Source: Candidatus Zambryskibacteria bacterium RIFCSPLOWO2_02_FULL_39_14
Lineage (GTDB): Bacteria; Patescibacteriota; Minisyncoccia; Phycocordibacterales; Zambryskibacteraceae
Length of the DNA stretch: 7,131 nucleotides
Direction: 5' to 3'
NCBI GenBank assembly: GCA_001824135.1
Contig: MHWM01000006.1
Location: forward strand, 1-7,131
Notes under the pieces: model-generated
What the model saw: the letters and a program-made list of their open reading frames with translations, nothing else
What the model was told of the DNA's origin: nothing
Database searches by the model: none
In this document: positions 5,063-7,131 of the stretch, piece after piece
Layout: every line of letters begins with the position of its first letter
Numbering within the stretch: the stretch's first letter is position 1
Made by a program: the position numbers and the translations under genes

Positions 5063-6166
5063 ATGAAAATCATCTACGGCATAACTAAATCTAATTTTGG
5101 AGGTGCACAACGCTATGTCTATGACTTAGCACAGGAAGCAGACAGGCAAGGAAACGAAGTGATAGTACTTTGTGGACAGAGAGGAATACTTGTCGAAAAG
5201 TTAAGAGAGAAAAATATAGAAGTCATTACGCTAGAAAGTCTAAAACGAGATATATCTTTAATAAATGAAATAAAATCATTCTTAGAGATTATAAAAATAC
5301 TAAAGAAAGAGAAGCCTAATGTTTTTCATATCAATAGTTCTAAGATGGGAGGACTGGGGGCACTAGCTGGAAGAATTATGAATTTGTATTGGAAGTTAAC
5401 AGCTAGAAACTTTAAGATAAAAGCTATCTTTACATCTCACGGTTGGGCTTTCAATGAACCAAGACATGTATGGCAGAAAATTATTATAAAATTTTTTACA
5501 TGGGTAACCATACTTTTAGCACATAAGACTATATGTGTATCAAAAAAAACGTTAAGAGATGTAATCAAATGGCCTTTTGTAAAAAACAAATTAATTGTGA
5601 TTCGCAACGGAGTATCAGCATTTAATCTTGATAAACGTAAAGATGACTCATTTACAGTTGGAACGATTGCAGAACTACATAGGATAAAAGGTCTAGACAT
5701 ATTGCTTACAGCCTGGAGTAAATTTACAAAAAGATATCCAGCAAAACTTATTATCATTGGTGATGGCGAAGAGAAAGAAAATCTCATAAATATGGCTAGA
5801 AATCTAGGTATTTCTAAATCGGTTGTTTTCAGAGGTTTTATAGACAATGCTCGTTCCCTACTATCTAATTTTGATATATTTTGTATGCCTTCTCGTTCTG
5901 AAGCTATGCCTTATGTATTACTTGAAGCGGGACTAGCTGAACTGCCAGTCATTGCCACTTCCGTTGGAGGTATGCCGGAAGTTATTGAAAACGGTTTAAA
6001 CGGTATCTTAGTACCTGCTGAAAATGCGGATATACTCTTTTCTTCGCTTATTCTCTTAGCAGAAGATCAGGATTTGAGGAAACGTCTTGGAGCACGTTTA
6101 AAATCTTCAATTCTAGAAAACTTTTCATTTGACAAGATGGCGCATAATACACTTAGTCTATATTAA
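5063..6166 (+). CDS. GT4-family glycosyltransferase (GT-B fold)
   Basis: A retaining GT4 enzyme that would add a sugar from a nucleotide-sugar donor to a lipid-linked glycan or glycolipid at the inner face of the membrane. The 367-residue protein is of usual length. The N-terminal acceptor domain shows the typical ITKSNFGGAQRYVYDLA (7-23), HINSSKMGGLGALAGR (89-104) and TSHGW (124-128), and CVSKKT (158-163) leads into IRNGV (180-184). The donor domain has VGTIAELHRIKGLDILLTAW (199-218), IIGDGEEKENL (231-241), and the EX7E motif with Glu280 and Glu288 (EAMPYVLLEAG), then GGMPEVIENGLNGILVP (302-318). The exact sugar and linkage cannot be read. An in-frame TAA two codons before the ATG at 5063 fixes the start; AAGG ends just one base before it, too close for normal use. 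Hand counts on sample lines give about 25-27% GC in its first half, against about 35-45% in secD lines and in its own second half. Its stop lies one base from the rodA stop. Confidence 0.93.
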   Translation: MKIIYGITKSNFGGAQRYVYDLAQEADRQGNEVIVLCGQRGILVEKLREKNIEVITLESLKRDISLINEIKSFLEIIKILKKEKPNVFHINSSKMGGLGALAGRIMNLYWKLTARNFKIKAIFTSHGWAFNEPRHVWQKIIIKFFTWVTILLAHKTICVSKKTLRDVIKWPFVKNKLIVIRNGVSAFNLDKRKDDSFTVGTIAELHRIKGLDILLTAWSKFTKRYPAKLIIIGDGEEKENLINMARNLGISKSVVFRGFIDNARSLLSNFDIFCMPSRSEAMPYVLLEAGLAELPVIATSVGGMPEVIENGLNGILVPAENADILFSSLILLAEDQDLRKRLGARLKSSILENFSFDKMAHNTLSLY

Positions 6167-6167
6167 T

Positions 6168-7131
6168 TTAACTTTGTAACCTTGGCCCTTGAGAATGCCG
6201 CTTCATACTTGAAAGTATACCTAGAGCAAACCACTCTGTTAATAAATGAGACCCGCCATAACTCATAAGCGGAAACGTTATTCCAGTCACAGGAAGAACA
6301 CCCATATTCATACCAGCATGAACTGCAATATGGACAGTAAATAATATAGCGACACCTAAACCGAAGAAAGTATCAAAATTAGTGGCAGCTAATTGAGCGT
6401 TGCCTACGATTCTTGTAAGTAATGCAAGACAAAGTGAAAGAAGTATTATAGTGCCGACAAATCCCCACTCTTCAGTAAAAGCAGCAAAAATAAAATCCGT
6501 CTCATATTCTGGTAAGAATCGTAGTTTGGACTGACTACCTTGACCAATCCCTTTACCAAAAACTCCGCCAGAACCCACAGCAATAGTTGATTGATAAGCA
6601 TTATAACCAGCACCTTGTATATCTGCGAGCGGGTGGATAAACGAGACTATACGAGCTTTCTGATAAGGAGCAAATACAAACATCCATAAAACAATCGAGG
6701 TAGCTACCCCTAAAAGCGCTACAAAAGCCAAATGTTTCTTGGAAATACCTGAAACTAATACCATACCAAACCAAATTCCAAGAATGACCATAGCTCCTCC
6801 AAAATCTGGCTGTAGAAAAATTAATATGAATATTAAGAAAGCATACATACCCGATACGAGTATGTGTCTTAAATTTCTTATCTCAATATGTCTACGAGAA
6901 AAGTATTTTGAAAGCATTAAGATGATTACTAATTTAGCCGGGTCAGACGGTTGGAAAGCAAAAGCTCCAAATTGAAACCAACTTTGCACACCTCTTGTTA
7001 CCTCACCCGCAATGAGAAGAACACTTAAAGATACAAAAGTAACAACAAAAATAGGCACCAGCACCTTAGTCCTGCGTAGAAATCGCCAGTCAATACTAGT
7101 AGCAGTGAAAAATACTAAGAGTGAGATTAAT
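6168..7131 (-). CDS. rodA: Peptidoglycan glycosyltransferase RodA (SEDS family), N-terminus cut by window edge
   Basis: RodA polymerises lipid II into glycan strands during cell elongation, together with a class B penicillin-binding protein, in the cytoplasmic membrane. The reading frame stays open from a GTG at 7064 to the window end with about 22 more sensible residues (hydrophobic, then IDWRFLRR), so the GTG is internal and the true start lies outside. About 320 residues are in view of a family norm near 370. Counting from that GTG, motifs are FQPSDPAKL (37-45), LQPDFGGAMV (84-93), GYNAYQSTIAVGSGGVFGKG (153-172), FLPEYETDFIFAAFTEEWGF (183-202) and LPVTGITFPLMSYGGSHLL (257-275). The Asp in ETDFIF (190) matches the catalytic Asp of SEDS polymerases. 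The GSGGxxGKG plus FLPExxTDFIF combination favours RodA over FtsW. At least seven membrane segments are visible. Confidence 0.95.
   Translation of the reverse strand, partial: LISLLVFFTATSIDWRFLRRTKVLVPIFVVTFVSLSVLLIAGEVTRGVQSWFQFGAFAFQPSDPAKLVIILMLSKYFSRRHIEIRNLRHILVSGMYAFLIFILIFLQPDFGGAMVILGIWFGMVLVSGISKKHLAFVALLGVATSIVLWMFVFAPYQKARIVSFIHPLADIQGAGYNAYQSTIAVGSGGVFGKGIGQGSQSKLRFLPEYETDFIFAAFTEEWGFVGTIILLSLCLALLTRIVGNAQLAATNFDTFFGLGVAILFTVHIAVHAGMNMGVLPVTGITFPLMSYGGSHLLTEWFALGILSSMKRHSQGPRLQS

Noticed and set aside
5437..5847. Minus-strand frame of 136 residues
   Set aside because: It is a shadow of the GT4 gene, whose motifs (the IRNGV and AELHRIKG segments) cover the same bases.
7062..7064. 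GTG as the start of rodA
   Set aside because: The frame continues upstream to the window end without a stop and encodes plausible SEDS sequence, so the protein begins outside the window.
1..7131. Alternative genetic code (UGA as Gly, as in Gracilibacteria and Absconditabacteria)
   Set aside because: All family proteins read through fully without in-frame UGA, and Gly sites use GGN codons.
1..7131. A new multi-gene defence, mobile or CRISPR system
   Set aside because: All long genes belong to known envelope families; there are no transposase, integrase or nuclease motifs, no regular repeat arrays and no terminal repeats.

Overview
This window looks like a piece of a Patescibacteria (Candidate Phyla Radiation) chromosome, most likely from the Parcubacteria/Paceibacteria side. 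The evidence is the 5' part of a 16S rRNA gene with a divergent 27F site (CCTAGCTCAG in place of CCTGGCTCAG) and CCTACGGGTGGCAGT at the window edge. It is supported by a moderately low GC content, very tight gene packing, and a small secreted protein ending in a Gln/Leu-rich coiled coil of a type common in that group. The standard bacterial code works: no family ORF is broken by UGA, and the four stop codons read here in long genes are TAA or TAG. Placement below phylum level is inference.

Layout. Positions 1-367 hold the 5' end of 16S rRNA on the minus strand, cut by the window edge. Positions 368-809 are the only long stretch without a gene. They hold the structured pre-16S leader with three inverted repeats, a candidate rRNA promoter (-10 at 651-656, -35 at 673-678), and a divergent extended -10 promoter (764-772) for a small secreted protein at 810-1340. 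A convergent gap of 84 bases with a probable minus-strand terminator separates that gene from a minus-strand cluster read from 5019 down to 1425. The cluster is a membrane sugar-phosphate transferase, then secD, then secF, with secD and secF separated by one base. A 43-base divergent region with palindromic -10 boxes separates the cluster from a plus-strand GT4 glycosyltransferase (5063-6166). That gene converges, with a single base between stop codons, on a minus-strand rodA (6168 to the window end, N-terminus missing).

Functionally this is a cell-envelope neighbourhood. SecD and SecF drive late, proton-coupled steps of Sec protein export. The sugar-phosphate transferase and the GT4 enzyme would start and extend a lipid-linked surface glycan. 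RodA polymerises peptidoglycan for cell elongation. The small secreted protein is of unknown function.

No mobile element, CRISPR array, tRNA or clear new multi-gene system was found. The points most worth a second look are the repeat-rich rRNA leader with a possible nut-like element, the near absence of usable Shine-Dalgarno sites at starts fixed by upstream stops, the compact divergent promoter, the one-base convergent junction, and the uncharacterised secreted protein.
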